Positions 1-5,854 of a DNA stretch of 8,604 nucleotides are shown piece by piece. The first letter of the stretch is position 1. Each line of letters starts with the position of its first letter. The translations under genes were made by a program, and so were the position numbers. Source of the DNA: Fimbriimonadaceae bacterium (GTDB taxonomy: Bacteria; Armatimonadota; Fimbriimonadia; Fimbriimonadales; Fimbriimonadaceae); NCBI GenBank assembly GCA_019694835.1, contig JAIBBE010000257.1, positions 1-8,604 on the forward strand, read 5' to 3'. A model generated the notes under the pieces. The model saw only the letters and a program-made list of their open reading frames with translations. It was not told the DNA's origin and ran no database searches.

Positions 1-529
1 GACGGTAACGGCCCCAGAAATCCAACTCCCAGGCAAGAGCCCCGCCAATTCTCCAGTTGCTGAATTGCGGCGCGGCGAGGTTAGCAAATGGCGACCCGGG
101 AGGGATATTCGGAAAGAGCGCTGTCTCAGTGCTTCGCTGAGTACGCGTGTAATCCCCAACGGCCTGTTGAATCTGTGGGAAGAACTCTCCGACGGCTATA
201 CCGCGCAGCGCTTGTGCCTCAGCCACCCGGAAACCCGCTTCGCGCAGCGTAATATTCTGCGAGTACGCCGTCTCCACGAGGCGGTTGAGCACCGGATCGT
301 TGAAAACGGTCCACCAAGCGCGGTAGTCTCCTGGCTCGCTGGAAACACGCGAGCTTTGAGAGTCGATCCACTCGTCGGCCACCGGAGCGGCAGGCCGCTT
401 GTAGTTGGGGCCGACCTTGAAACCGTTGTGGACGTATTCACGAACCCCGGTGCAGCCGCAGGTGCACAGCAAGGTCATCAGCCACACCGGCAGCAGAGGG
501 GCGAGTAGCGTTGAACGTAAAAGGGCCAT
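1..529 (-). CDS. RND efflux outer-membrane lipoprotein, NodT/TolC type (5' part; gene runs off left edge)
   Basis: The reverse strand is open from the ATG at 529 to the window edge (176 codons, no stop). Translation shows an N-terminal hydrophobic segment (residues 5-21) followed by three cysteines at 22, 24 and 26; Cys26, in the context CGC, is the likely lipid-attachment site. Then come REYVHNGFKVGPNYKRP (about 30-46), WWTVFNDPVLNRLVETA (about 72-88) and, near the visible end, GGALAWELDFWGRYR. The VGPNY..P, the WW..F.DP.L..L and the final W.LDFWG motif are hallmarks of the outer-membrane factor of tripartite RND efflux pumps. Such proteins form a trimeric beta-barrel and alpha-helical tunnel from periplasm to outside. 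The rest of the protein, and presumably the pump and adaptor genes, lie left of the window. A purine-rich AGAGGAC lies about 11 nt upstream of the ATG. The family call is firm; the substrate cannot be told. Confidence 0.87.
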   Translation of the reverse strand, partial: MALLRSTLLAPLLPVWLMTLLCTCGCTGVREYVHNGFKVGPNYKRPAAPVADEWIDSQSSRVSSEPGDYRAWWTVFNDPVLNRLVETAYSQNITLREAGFRVAEAQALRGIAVGEFFPQIQQAVGDYTRTQRSTETALFPNIPPGSPFANLAAPQFSNWRIGGALAWELDFWGRYR

Positions 530-545
530 TTGATCCGTCTGTCCT

Positions 546-559
546 CTATCTTCTATCTT
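546..559. repeat. Short tandem repeat, 2 x 7 bp (CTATCTT)
   Basis: Two perfect copies of CTATCTT lie head to tail just upstream of the efflux lipoprotein gene. On the minus strand they give a purine-rich AAGATAG pair next to the possible ribosome binding site. This may be only a chance purine tract. Confidence 0.35.
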
Positions 560-1022
560 CGCCGCCTGCCTTGAGGTGGTCTGCGAGAAGCAACGTCGCA
601 TTAGCGGACTGTCGCGTCCGAAAATAGTTATCGGCAAACCGCGCCTCTACGATTGATACAATCGGCACCACCAGAACCAATCGATGTGGACAAGGACTGT
701 CGACAACCAACCATCGGAGTTCCCGGTTCAGAGCCGAGTTCGACCGTCCCATCCGACGTAGCGTGCCCGCTTGGGGCGCTTGGTGTCGTTAGGCAACACG
801 CCCTGGTCTTTCCGGGCAAGGACGCCGCAAGCCTCAATATGGCTTCGGCTTGCGATCTTCCGAAAGCCGTCGCAGTCCGGCTTTCCAGCCCCTTACGTCG
901 ACGCCAAAAGTCCTTGGCACAGAATAATCCGCGAACCGGTGGACCATACCGCCGCGGATGACAACAGCTAGCGACCCAGCTCAGATGATTTCCCTGTCGC
1001 TTCCGTGGTCCCTCGCCTCTCG
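560..1022. other. Stretch without a recognisable gene
   Basis: About 460 bases between the efflux lipoprotein start and the recombinase remnant. Open frames exist on both strands (for example 653-961 plus and 628-1128 minus), but their translations show no family motif, no convincing ribosome binding site and an irregular composition. The minus-strand promoter of the efflux gene should lie at the left end of this stretch, but I cannot place it with confidence. It may be further decayed remains of the recombinase-carrying element. Confidence 0.5.
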
Positions 1023-1247
1023 GCACGCGAACTGATTGCCGAGTTTCTGGGTTGGGCCAAGAAGCACACCCGCAGACTGAAGCTACTACTCGAAATCTCC
1101 TGACTCGATTCTCCCCGACCATTCCCAAGGATCTTCCGGCACCTGACCTGCGGCCATTTCAGGCACACCTACGCCACGGATGCCCTTCATCGAGAGGTTG
1201 AAGCCGGTTTGAAAAGCTTGGATTGGCACAGCTTTGGAAGCCGATAA
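1023..1247 (+). pseudogene. Degraded tyrosine recombinase (integrase) remnant
   Basis: In a single reading frame (codons starting at 1023) two integrase-like pieces can be read. The first is SARELIAEFLGWAKKHTRR (from 1020), which resembles the SAM-like core-binding domain of site-specific recombinases. After an in-frame TGA (about 1101) comes GHFRHTYATDAL (1152-1187), which matches the catalytic H.xR..T.AT box around the second active-site arginine, followed by GLKSLDWHSF (1206-1235) and a stop at 1245-1247. In intact integrases the WHSF segment leads directly into RHT; here the two half-motifs are split and out of order. The catalytic domain between the pieces is missing and no start was found. 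This is a decayed fragment and cannot be active. The identification rests on short motifs, so it is moderate only. Confidence 0.45.
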
Positions 1248-1450
1248 CATTTAATTTTCGGACGGACTGGTCAGTTAACAAATAGTGCCTCGGGAGATAC
1301 CGATCAATGCCAGTCGATTCAAAAAGTCACCGCCCGGCGGGGCGTCCATCGGACGCTGAGCTTCAGGAGCGCCGGCGTGCAGAACCCCCCGCAGTTCGTC
1401 TCGCAAGAAAACGCACATTGCCCCGTTTTTCCTGGGAACATTCCACGTCC
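1248..1450 (+). other. Upstream region of the FadL-type gene
   Basis: About 200 bases between the recombinase remnant and the chosen FadL start. The coding frame stays open upstream to an ATG at 1307, but the extra 48 residues are Arg/Pro-rich and would sit before an otherwise complete signal peptide, so I treat them as untranslated leader. An AT-richer patch (about 1246-1286) is the most likely promoter area; no clear -35/-10 pair was found. The last 22 bases are part of the leader shared with the thioredoxin-fold gene. Confidence 0.4.
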
Positions 1451-1485
1451 ATGACTCACGGCTCGATACTCCGACACGCGATATC
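1429..1485 (+). repeat. Shared gene leader, copy 1 (FadL-type gene)
   Basis: These 57 bases align without gaps to 2935-2991, with 45 of 57 positions identical by hand count. The match covers 22 bases upstream of the ATG at 1451 and the first 35 coding bases. The encoded starts are MTHGSILRHAIS here and MTYGLKLRIAIS in the other copy. Confidence 0.65.
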
Positions 1486-2806
1486 CACGGCTATTCCGCA
1501 CCAAGCGGTCCAAAGGCATGTTTCGGGCCGGCTTAAATGGCTCGGTTGTCTGGCACTTTGGGCACTTCTGACTCCCACGGCCGACGCCGGGGGCCTGATT
1601 CGTGACGGCATTGGCGCAATCTCGATGGGCCGCGTCGGCACGAACATTGCGCACTCTGACAACGGTGCCGTGATCCTCGACAACCCCGCCGGCCTCGTCA
1701 ACTTCGAGGGCCGCAACTATGTCGAGTTCGGGATCGACACCGTCATCCCCATGCTGCATTACACCGACCAGTTCAATAACACCAATAACTCCACCCAGCC
1801 GTTGCCCATCCCGGAATTCGCTTGGTACCACACGAGCGAAGACAGGAGTTGGGCGGTGGGGTTTGGCGTCTTCGCCCCGGCGGGATATACGGCCTCGTAC
1901 ATGCTTGAAAATCCCGTATTCGGTCCGGGGCTGCATCGCTATCGGTCGATGGGCGCCTACGCCAAGATTCTGCCAGGAATCGCCTTTCACATCACCGAGG
2001 ACCTTTCCATAGGCGCGTCATTCGGACTGGGCGTCACGCGCATCCAGCTCGACGGACCATTCTTCCTTCAAACCGGTCCGCTCGCCGGGACGCCCGCGAA
2101 CTTCGACATGTCCGTAACCGGGGCAGCACCGATCTGGAATATCGGCGTGCAGTATCAGCTTACCGACGATACGACCATCGGACTGGCCTACAACAGCGAT
2201 GCCAACTTCGCGGCCAAGGGCAACCTGGACGCCGTGGTTTTGCCCGGCACGCCGCTCCAGTTCCCCTCGACCTTCAACTCGCGCCTCGCGATCACTTGGC
2301 CTCAGTCACTCGGGCTGGGGATCAAGCACACGATTGCCGACCAGCACCGGCTGTCGTGCGACGTTGTCTGGTACGGTTGGAGCAGCGCATTTGACGACCT
2401 GGGACTGACGCAGACTGCGCCCACCAATCCCATCGTGCCCATGCTGCTCGGCTCTTCCACGATCCACGACAACCTGCCTCTCAACTGGGCGGACGAGGTT
2501 TCGATGCGGTTCGGCTACGAATACTTTGCGACCGACAACGACACCTGGCGGTTCGGGTATGCTTATCATCCGTCTCCGGTCCCGTCGAACACGCTGAACC
2601 CGTACCTCGACGGGATCCTGGAGCACGCCGGTTCCATCGGTTATTCGCACCGCTGGGACGGGTGGCTGCTGAACCTGGCCTACCAGTACGATTGGGGCCC
2701 CACGCGGGCGGTCAAAGAGAGCATTATCGCGGGAAGGAATTTCGCCAACAGCACGCTCAAGGCCCAGGCGCACTGGATCGCCATCAGCGTCTCACATAAT
2801 TTCTGA
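1451..2806 (+). CDS. FadL/OmpP1/TodX-family outer-membrane transport protein
   Basis: A predicted 451-residue outer-membrane beta-barrel of the FadL family, whose members admit long-chain fatty acids and other hydrophobic compounds across the outer membrane. Visible features are a long basic n-region, a hydrophobic segment (CLALWALLTPTADA, about residues 33-46) ending in an Ala-x-Ala cleavage site, then GLIRDGIGAISMGRVGT and the family signature DNPAGL (about 75-80). Many alternating amphipathic strands follow, and the protein ends in the terminal aromatic SVSHNF typical of barrel proteins inserted by BAM. The length fits the family. The ATG at 1451 was preferred to 1307 because it gives a normal signal peptide and because the thioredoxin-fold gene downstream shares the same leader and N-terminus from this point. 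No strong Shine-Dalgarno sequence is seen. The frame is intact. The substrate is unknown. Confidence 0.86.
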   Translation: MTHGSILRHAISTAIPHQAVQRHVSGRLKWLGCLALWALLTPTADAGGLIRDGIGAISMGRVGTNIAHSDNGAVILDNPAGLVNFEGRNYVEFGIDTVIPMLHYTDQFNNTNNSTQPLPIPEFAWYHTSEDRSWAVGFGVFAPAGYTASYMLENPVFGPGLHRYRSMGAYAKILPGIAFHITEDLSIGASFGLGVTRIQLDGPFFLQTGPLAGTPANFDMSVTGAAPIWNIGVQYQLTDDTTIGLAYNSDANFAAKGNLDAVVLPGTPLQFPSTFNSRLAITWPQSLGLGIKHTIADQHRLSCDVVWYGWSSAFDDLGLTQTAPTNPIVPMLLGSSTIHDNLPLNWADEVSMRFGYEYFATDNDTWRFGYAYHPSPVPSNTLNPYLDGILEHAGSIGYSHRWDGWLLNLAYQYDWGPTRAVKESIIAGRNFANSTLKAQAHWIAISVSHNF

Positions 2807-2816
2807 GCGAGCGCCC

Positions 2817-2829
2817 GCGTGTTTCACGC
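2817..2829. other. Small hairpin after the FadL-type gene
   Basis: GCGTG, a TTT loop, and CACGC lie 10 bases after the stop codon. The 5-bp GC-rich stem could help end or stabilise the transcript, but no T-run follows, so it is not a standard intrinsic terminator. Confidence 0.25.
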
Positions 2830-2934
2830 TTGAGATTCCAAGAAGCGCGCCGTGGTTCAACTGTTGTCTGGTTTACATTCGGAATTCATTCTTCCGGCCA
2901 ATATGCCGTGAAGGAAGCAGTCAAACCTCAACCT

Positions 2935-2991
2935 TTCCTTGGAAAATCCCATGTCCATGACTTACGGATTGAAACTCCGAATTGCGATTTC
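2935..2991 (+). repeat. Shared gene leader, copy 2 (thioredoxin-fold gene)
   Basis: Second copy of the leader described at 1429-1485. The ATG at 2957 aligns with the ATG at 1451. It contains the untranslated bases immediately before the start and the start of the signal peptide, and it supports 2957 as the initiation codon rather than the in-frame ATG at 2951 or the TTG at 2939. Confidence 0.65.
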
Positions 2992-3519
2992 TCACGCCAG
3001 CATCCATTCTGTGCTCGCAGTGCTCCTTGTGAGCGTTCTGCAGGCCAGTCCCGCTGTGGCGCAGGAAATCGCCTGGCGCACCGACGTTGACGAAGCGATG
3101 AGCGAATCCGCCCGAGAGGACAAACCGATGCTCGTGATGGTTTCGGCCAGTTGGTGCGGGTATTGCCGCAAGATGCTACGTCAAACCTTTCCCGATCCGG
3201 CCGTTTCGACGCGGGTCAACTCGCAATTCAACCCAGTCTTGATTGACGCCGACCGGGAGCAGGCTCTGGTCAGGAGTTGAAGCTGAAGGGATTGCCCACG
3301 ATGCTTGTTGTGGCTCCTAACCGGAGAATCCTGGCGAGAATCAGCGGGTTTCAGTCGGCAACTCAACTTGATGCGAAATTGGACTCGATCATGGTCGCCG
3401 AGGTGAGTCGCGCGAATGGGAAGGAGGCTGTCGCCGCACGAACGGCGAAGGGCACAGTCCGAAAGACGGAGCCAGCCAAGCGGAAGATTCCGACGCCGAC
3501 ACGAAGACCTTCGGAATAG
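2957..3519 (+). pseudogene. Secreted thioredoxin-fold protein, frameshifted
   Basis: The first frame encodes a signal peptide (hydrophobic about residues 18-29, cleavage near SPAVAQ) and the thioredoxin N-terminal half with KPMLVMVSASWCGYCRKM. The redox motif is Cys67-Gly-Tyr-Cys70. This frame hits TGA at 3278-3280. The second half of the fold continues in another frame with QELKLKGLPTMLVVAPNR, which contains the cis-proline loop (GLPT). The coding joins smoothly if one base is restored between 3270 and 3271, giving about 187 residues. The tail (last 40 residues) is basic and low-complexity. By family it would be a periplasmic thiol-disulfide protein of the Thioredoxin_7-like group. As written it would yield a product lacking the cis-Pro half. 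No slippery heptamer is visible, so programmed frameshifting is unlikely; a true mutation or a one-base sequence error are the options. Confidence 0.8.
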
Positions 3520-4121
3520 TCCGTCAGTCGGATCGGGACGCCCAGGCACCGACTGGTCGGGCGCATGATGCAAGCGGCGAGCGTTTCGCGGCGTCGGCAG
3601 CCGAGGCGGGTACCGTGGGCCGCCACAGGGGCGGACTGGACGCCGCGAATCGCGATCTCGAAGGACATACCTTCCACAGCGAGTGATGCCGCTGCCACGG
3701 ATGCTGACTTCCGCGATTTTGATTCTGCGCACTGCTTAAGGATTGACGCGCCGCGCGCAAGATTCTGTGACGCAGCACACGTATTCTGACAAACGTCGGA
3801 ATGCAGGAATATGTCCGTAATCTCGAAGGGCTGACCGCCGGTACAGCGACCACCGATTCGCAATCGTGACTGTCCGAGCGCCAAGCAAAGCACCTAGCTC
3901 ATGCGGGAGTCAGTCTTTAACCGATATCTCGTGCAGCGCTCATACCCTCCCGGCTCAACGGTCGTCGAGGCGGTCTTATCCGCTTGACAATGAACAGACA
4001 AGTTGACGGCGGTGATGCAGGGTAAGCCCGATGCAGTGGACATTGCCCGTGACGCTGCCTTGAAACTTGTGAGCGGAGCAAGATCGGTGTAACCACTTTT
4101 TTTTTTGCGAATATCAAATAG
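3520..4121. other. Stretch without a convincing gene
   Basis: About 600 bases between the thioredoxin-fold remnant and the palindrome. Open frames on both strands show no recognisable motif. A short plus-strand frame at 4015-4092 reads MQGKPDAVDIARDAALKLVS and a few more residues; it looks protein-like and may be the C-terminal scrap of a lost gene, but it has no clear ribosome binding site. A run of ten T residues (4097-4106) stands out in otherwise GC-rich DNA. It is not preceded by a good hairpin. Confidence 0.45.
3525..3555. repeat. Inverted repeat just after the thioredoxin-fold remnant
   Basis: CAGTCGG (3525-3531) and CCGACTG (3549-3555) are perfect complements separated by 17 bases, and lie 5 bases after the stop at 3519. 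This could be a weak transcript-end hairpin. No T-run follows, and a chance 7-bp match is possible. Confidence 0.25.
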
Positions 4122-4135
4122 ACAGACCTGTCTGT
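4122..4135. promoter_or_regulatory. Palindromic operator, TetR-family style
   Basis: ACAGAC-CT-GTCTGT is a perfect inverted repeat with a 2-bp centre, set in AT-richer DNA about 94 bases before the start of the carboxymuconolactone-decarboxylase-like gene. Sequences of the type TAGACAGACCTGTCTGT are typical targets of TetR-family repressors in front of small redox or detoxification operons. The location suggests it controls the downstream gene by covering its promoter. No TetR gene lies in the window. The regulator assignment is inference. Confidence 0.5.
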
Positions 4136-4214
4136 ATTGTTTACGGTTTCCAAGGGCAGCAGCCTATCGAGACGGACCACTTCGGAACGTCGAGTTGCTG
4201 TCCGCTCGGGCCGT

Positions 4215-4220
4215 GAGGAG
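4215..4220 (+). promoter_or_regulatory. Ribosome binding site that decides the start at 4229
   Basis: GAGGAG lies 8 bases before the ATG at 4229 but only 2 bases before the in-frame ATG at 4223. The spacing favours 4229 as the true initiation codon, giving a protein that begins MQRIHSVEP. Confidence 0.6.
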
Positions 4221-4228
4221 ATATGACC

Positions 4229-4399
4229 ATGCAACGTATCCATTCCGTCGAACCGACGACCGCCCAAGGCCGGACTAAGGAACTGCTCGATACCGTGCAG
4301 CAAGCCTTTGGTGTCATTCCCAACACCGCCAAGGTGATGGCCAACTCGCCCGCCGTCCTCGACAGCTTCCTCGCCTTCAGCACCGCGATGGGTGGAGCC
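4229..4399 (+). pseudogene. Carboxymuconolactone decarboxylase/AhpD-like protein, 3'-truncated
   Basis: The N-terminal 57 residues are recognisable: MQRIHSVEP, then GRTKELLDTVQQAFGVIPNT, then a stretch ending LDSFLAFSTAMGGA. This is the N-terminal helical part of CMD-domain proteins related to alkylhydroperoxidase AhpD, which normally run to about 150-190 residues and carry a C-x-x-C redox pair in the following part. That catalytic part is absent. After codons for MGGA the plus strand becomes the antisense of an opposing gene, and the frame continues only as meaningless sequence to a stop at 4498. The operator-like palindrome and ribosome binding site upstream are intact, so the 5' end of a formerly regulated gene was kept. 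The remnant cannot be an active peroxidase. Identification from the N-terminus alone is fairly confident. Confidence 0.78.
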
Positions 4400-4406
4400 A
4401 GGAGCC
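4394..4406. repeat. Direct repeat at the gene-gene junction (GGAGCC A GGAGCC)
   Basis: Two copies of GGAGCC separated by one A lie exactly where CMD-like homology ends and antisense DUF692 homology begins. Such microhomology fits an end-joining or replication-slippage breakpoint, but also an assembler joining two contigs. Confidence 0.45.
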
Positions 4407-5106
4407 GGTATAAGTCCCATACGCGATGGATCACGTGTCCGTCGTGCGTGTCGATCAGGTGCGTGCCGCAATTCGTGTGGCCGGCCAGGTGGATCTGAAC
4501 GACCCGTTCGTGGGGGATCGACTCGATGTATTCCGCCGGATCGAAGTCGTGATTCACGCTGGAAACGAAGACGTTGTTCACGTCCAGGAGCAGACCGCAG
4601 TCCGCTTCTTCGGACATCCGCGACAGGAATTCCCATTCGGTCATCGTGGACGCCGCGAACGTCACGTAGCTGCTTGGGTTTTCGAAGATCAGAGGCCGCT
4701 CCAGGTAGTCCTGGACAATCCGAATACGTTCGACGACGTGGCGCAATGTCTCGTCGTTGAGCGGGATCGGCAGCAAATCGTGGGCATTCAGCCCGGCGAC
4801 GCCCGTCCAGCACAGGTGGTCCGACACCCACCGGGCGCGGACCGCATCGGCCAGTTTCTTGAGCTTCCGCAGGTACTCGAAGTTCAGCGCGTCGGTGCTG
4901 CCGATCGACAGCGAAACGCCGTGCATGACGACTGGCTACCGCTCGGCGGCCTGTTCCAGGACGTATCGTGGTCGTCCCTCCGAGTCCATGAAGTTCTCAG
5001 AGATGATCTCGAACCAGTCCACTTCGGGCTGGTTCTTGAGGATATACGAGAAGTGGACCGTTCGCAGACCCACCCCCAGCCCGACGTTGGGGTATGACGA
5101 TATCAC
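4400..5106 (-). pseudogene. DUF692/MNIO-family protein, 3'-truncated with internal stop
   Basis: Reading leftward from a possible GTG at 5106: [30 protein letters not shown], then an in-frame TAG (4936-4938) where relatives have Tyr in ERYPVVMHG. The frame continues with MHGVSLSIGSTDALN, VSDHLCWTGV, IFENPSSYV, LLLDVNNVFVSSVNHDFDP, VVQIHLAGHTNCG and DTHDGHVIHRVWDLYR. These are the TIM-barrel motifs and metal-ligand His/Asp/Glu/Asn residues of the DUF692 family of multinuclear non-heme iron oxidative enzymes (MbnB, TglH, BufB), which modify cysteines of ribosomal peptides. The C-terminal part, including the last glutamate-containing strand (usually near LLEWD), is missing. Sequence left of about 4400 is antisense to the CMD-like gene. 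No partner protein or substrate peptide gene is adjacent. The gene is dead as written. The start is weak, with no ribosome binding site. Confidence 0.85.
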
Positions 5107-5233
5107 TTTCAGCGTGACGCCCGAAAACCACGCCGCCCCGTCGCCGCTCGCAAACTGGGCTGCGAGCCGGGCGCGGCTGACTCGAAGTCGATTGTTTCGA
5201 TGAACGGCCTAGATGCCGTGGTGTGCAGTGCTG
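5107..5233 (-). other. Spacer between exonuclease stop and DUF692 remnant
   Basis: 127 bases. In the DUF692 frame this stretch is open from a TAG at 5209-5211 to the possible GTG at 5106 but contains no ATG and no good ribosome binding site, so the true 5' end of the DUF692 gene may also have been lost here. No terminator hairpin with T-run was found after the exonuclease gene. Confidence 0.4.
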
Positions 5234-5854
5234 TCAGTACAGGTTGGTCGTCAACATCGCTCGATAGACTTCCGCCTCGGCGATCGAATCGGCCAGAGCG
5301 TCGTGCGCGTGCGTGTTCGCGACATTGAACTTCTTGCAGAGGGCGTCGAGATTCACCCGTTTGAACGGCGGATGTTCTCCCTCGAACGTGGCCCGGTCGT
5401 TGATCGACAGGGCGTAGAGCATGGAGTCCCGTGCGTTCGAGTGAAACAGTTCGCTCGTCAGATCGACGCCGAGCCACGCCTTCAGGAAGCTTGCCTCGAA
5501 GGCCCAGTTGTGGGCCAGCGGCACCAGGCACTTGCCGACCGGCAAGTCGAGCTTGGCGTACCATTCGAGCAGCATGTCCTGAACCCGGTCGGGATGCGGT
5601 GCGTGGGCCACGAGGTCTTCGATGCAGAGCCCGTGGACCTTCGTCGAACGCTTGTCCGCCCGCTCGGGATGGAGTGGCGCAACCGTCGTATAGAACGGGC
5701 GCACCTCTTCCATCGGTCGGATGTCCTCGTTGAGAGGCACCACGGCAATCTGGATGATCTCGTGATAACCCGCTCGACGACCTGAAGTCTCCAGATCGAC
5801 CACTGCGAGCACATTGCCGTACAGATGGTGCATACCGGGGTAGACCTTACTCAT
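5234..5854 (-). CDS. DEDDh-type 3'-5' exonuclease (DnaQ/RNase T-like)
   Basis: A 206-residue protein, last of the leftward operon. Exo I motif: VVDLETSG with Asp20 and Glu22. Exo II region: LAHNWAFEASFL, where residue 120 is Glu instead of the usual Asp. Exo III: HAHDALAD with His184 and Asp189, which places it in the DEDDh subgroup. The family removes nucleotides from 3' ends of DNA or RNA with two metal ions, as proofreading subunit or stand-alone nuclease. With a primase/helicase and a nucleotide kinase upstream, a proofreading or repair role in phage-type replication is likely. The ATG at 5854 overlaps the end of the kinase gene by 8 nt, which suggests translational coupling; a second ATG at 5833 is possible. 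The Glu at 120 may keep metal binding or lower activity. Fold assignment is firm, the exact substrate is not. Confidence 0.85.
   Translation of the reverse strand: MSKVYPGMHHLYGNVLAVVDLETSGRRAGYHEIIQIAVVPLNEDIRPMEEVRPFYTTVAPLHPERADKRSTKVHGLCIEDLVAHAPHPDRVQDMLLEWYAKLDLPVGKCLVPLAHNWAFEASFLKAWLGVDLTSELFHSNARDSMLYALSINDRATFEGEHPPFKRVNLDALCKKFNVANTHAHDALADSIAEAEVYRAMLTTNLY

Noticed and set aside
628..1128. Minus-strand open frame of 166 codons
   Set aside because: No motif, no ribosome binding site; it overlaps the plus-strand integrase remnant.
1307..1450. N-terminal extension of the FadL-type gene from the ATG at 1307
   Set aside because: It adds 48 Arg/Pro-rich residues before a complete signal peptide; the shared leader with the thioredoxin-fold gene points to 1451.
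3262..3280. Programmed ribosomal frameshift in the thioredoxin-fold gene
   Set aside because: No slippery heptamer or downstream structure seen; a simple one-base deletion explains the break.
4080..4106. Intrinsic terminator ending in the T10 run
   Set aside because: Only a 3-bp stem (GGT/ACC) can be drawn before the T-run, too weak for a terminator.
4141..4399. C-terminal extension of the DUF692 frame past 4400
   Set aside because: This part is merely the antisense of the CMD-like coding region, not DUF692 sequence.
3917..4831. Long minus-strand open frame (304 codons)
   Set aside because: It runs in a different frame over the DUF692 remnant and the antisense of the CMD-like gene; low-complexity Arg/Pro-rich translation with no motif.
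5213..5785. Plus-strand open frame of 190 codons
   Set aside because: Antisense shadow of the DEDDh exonuclease gene.
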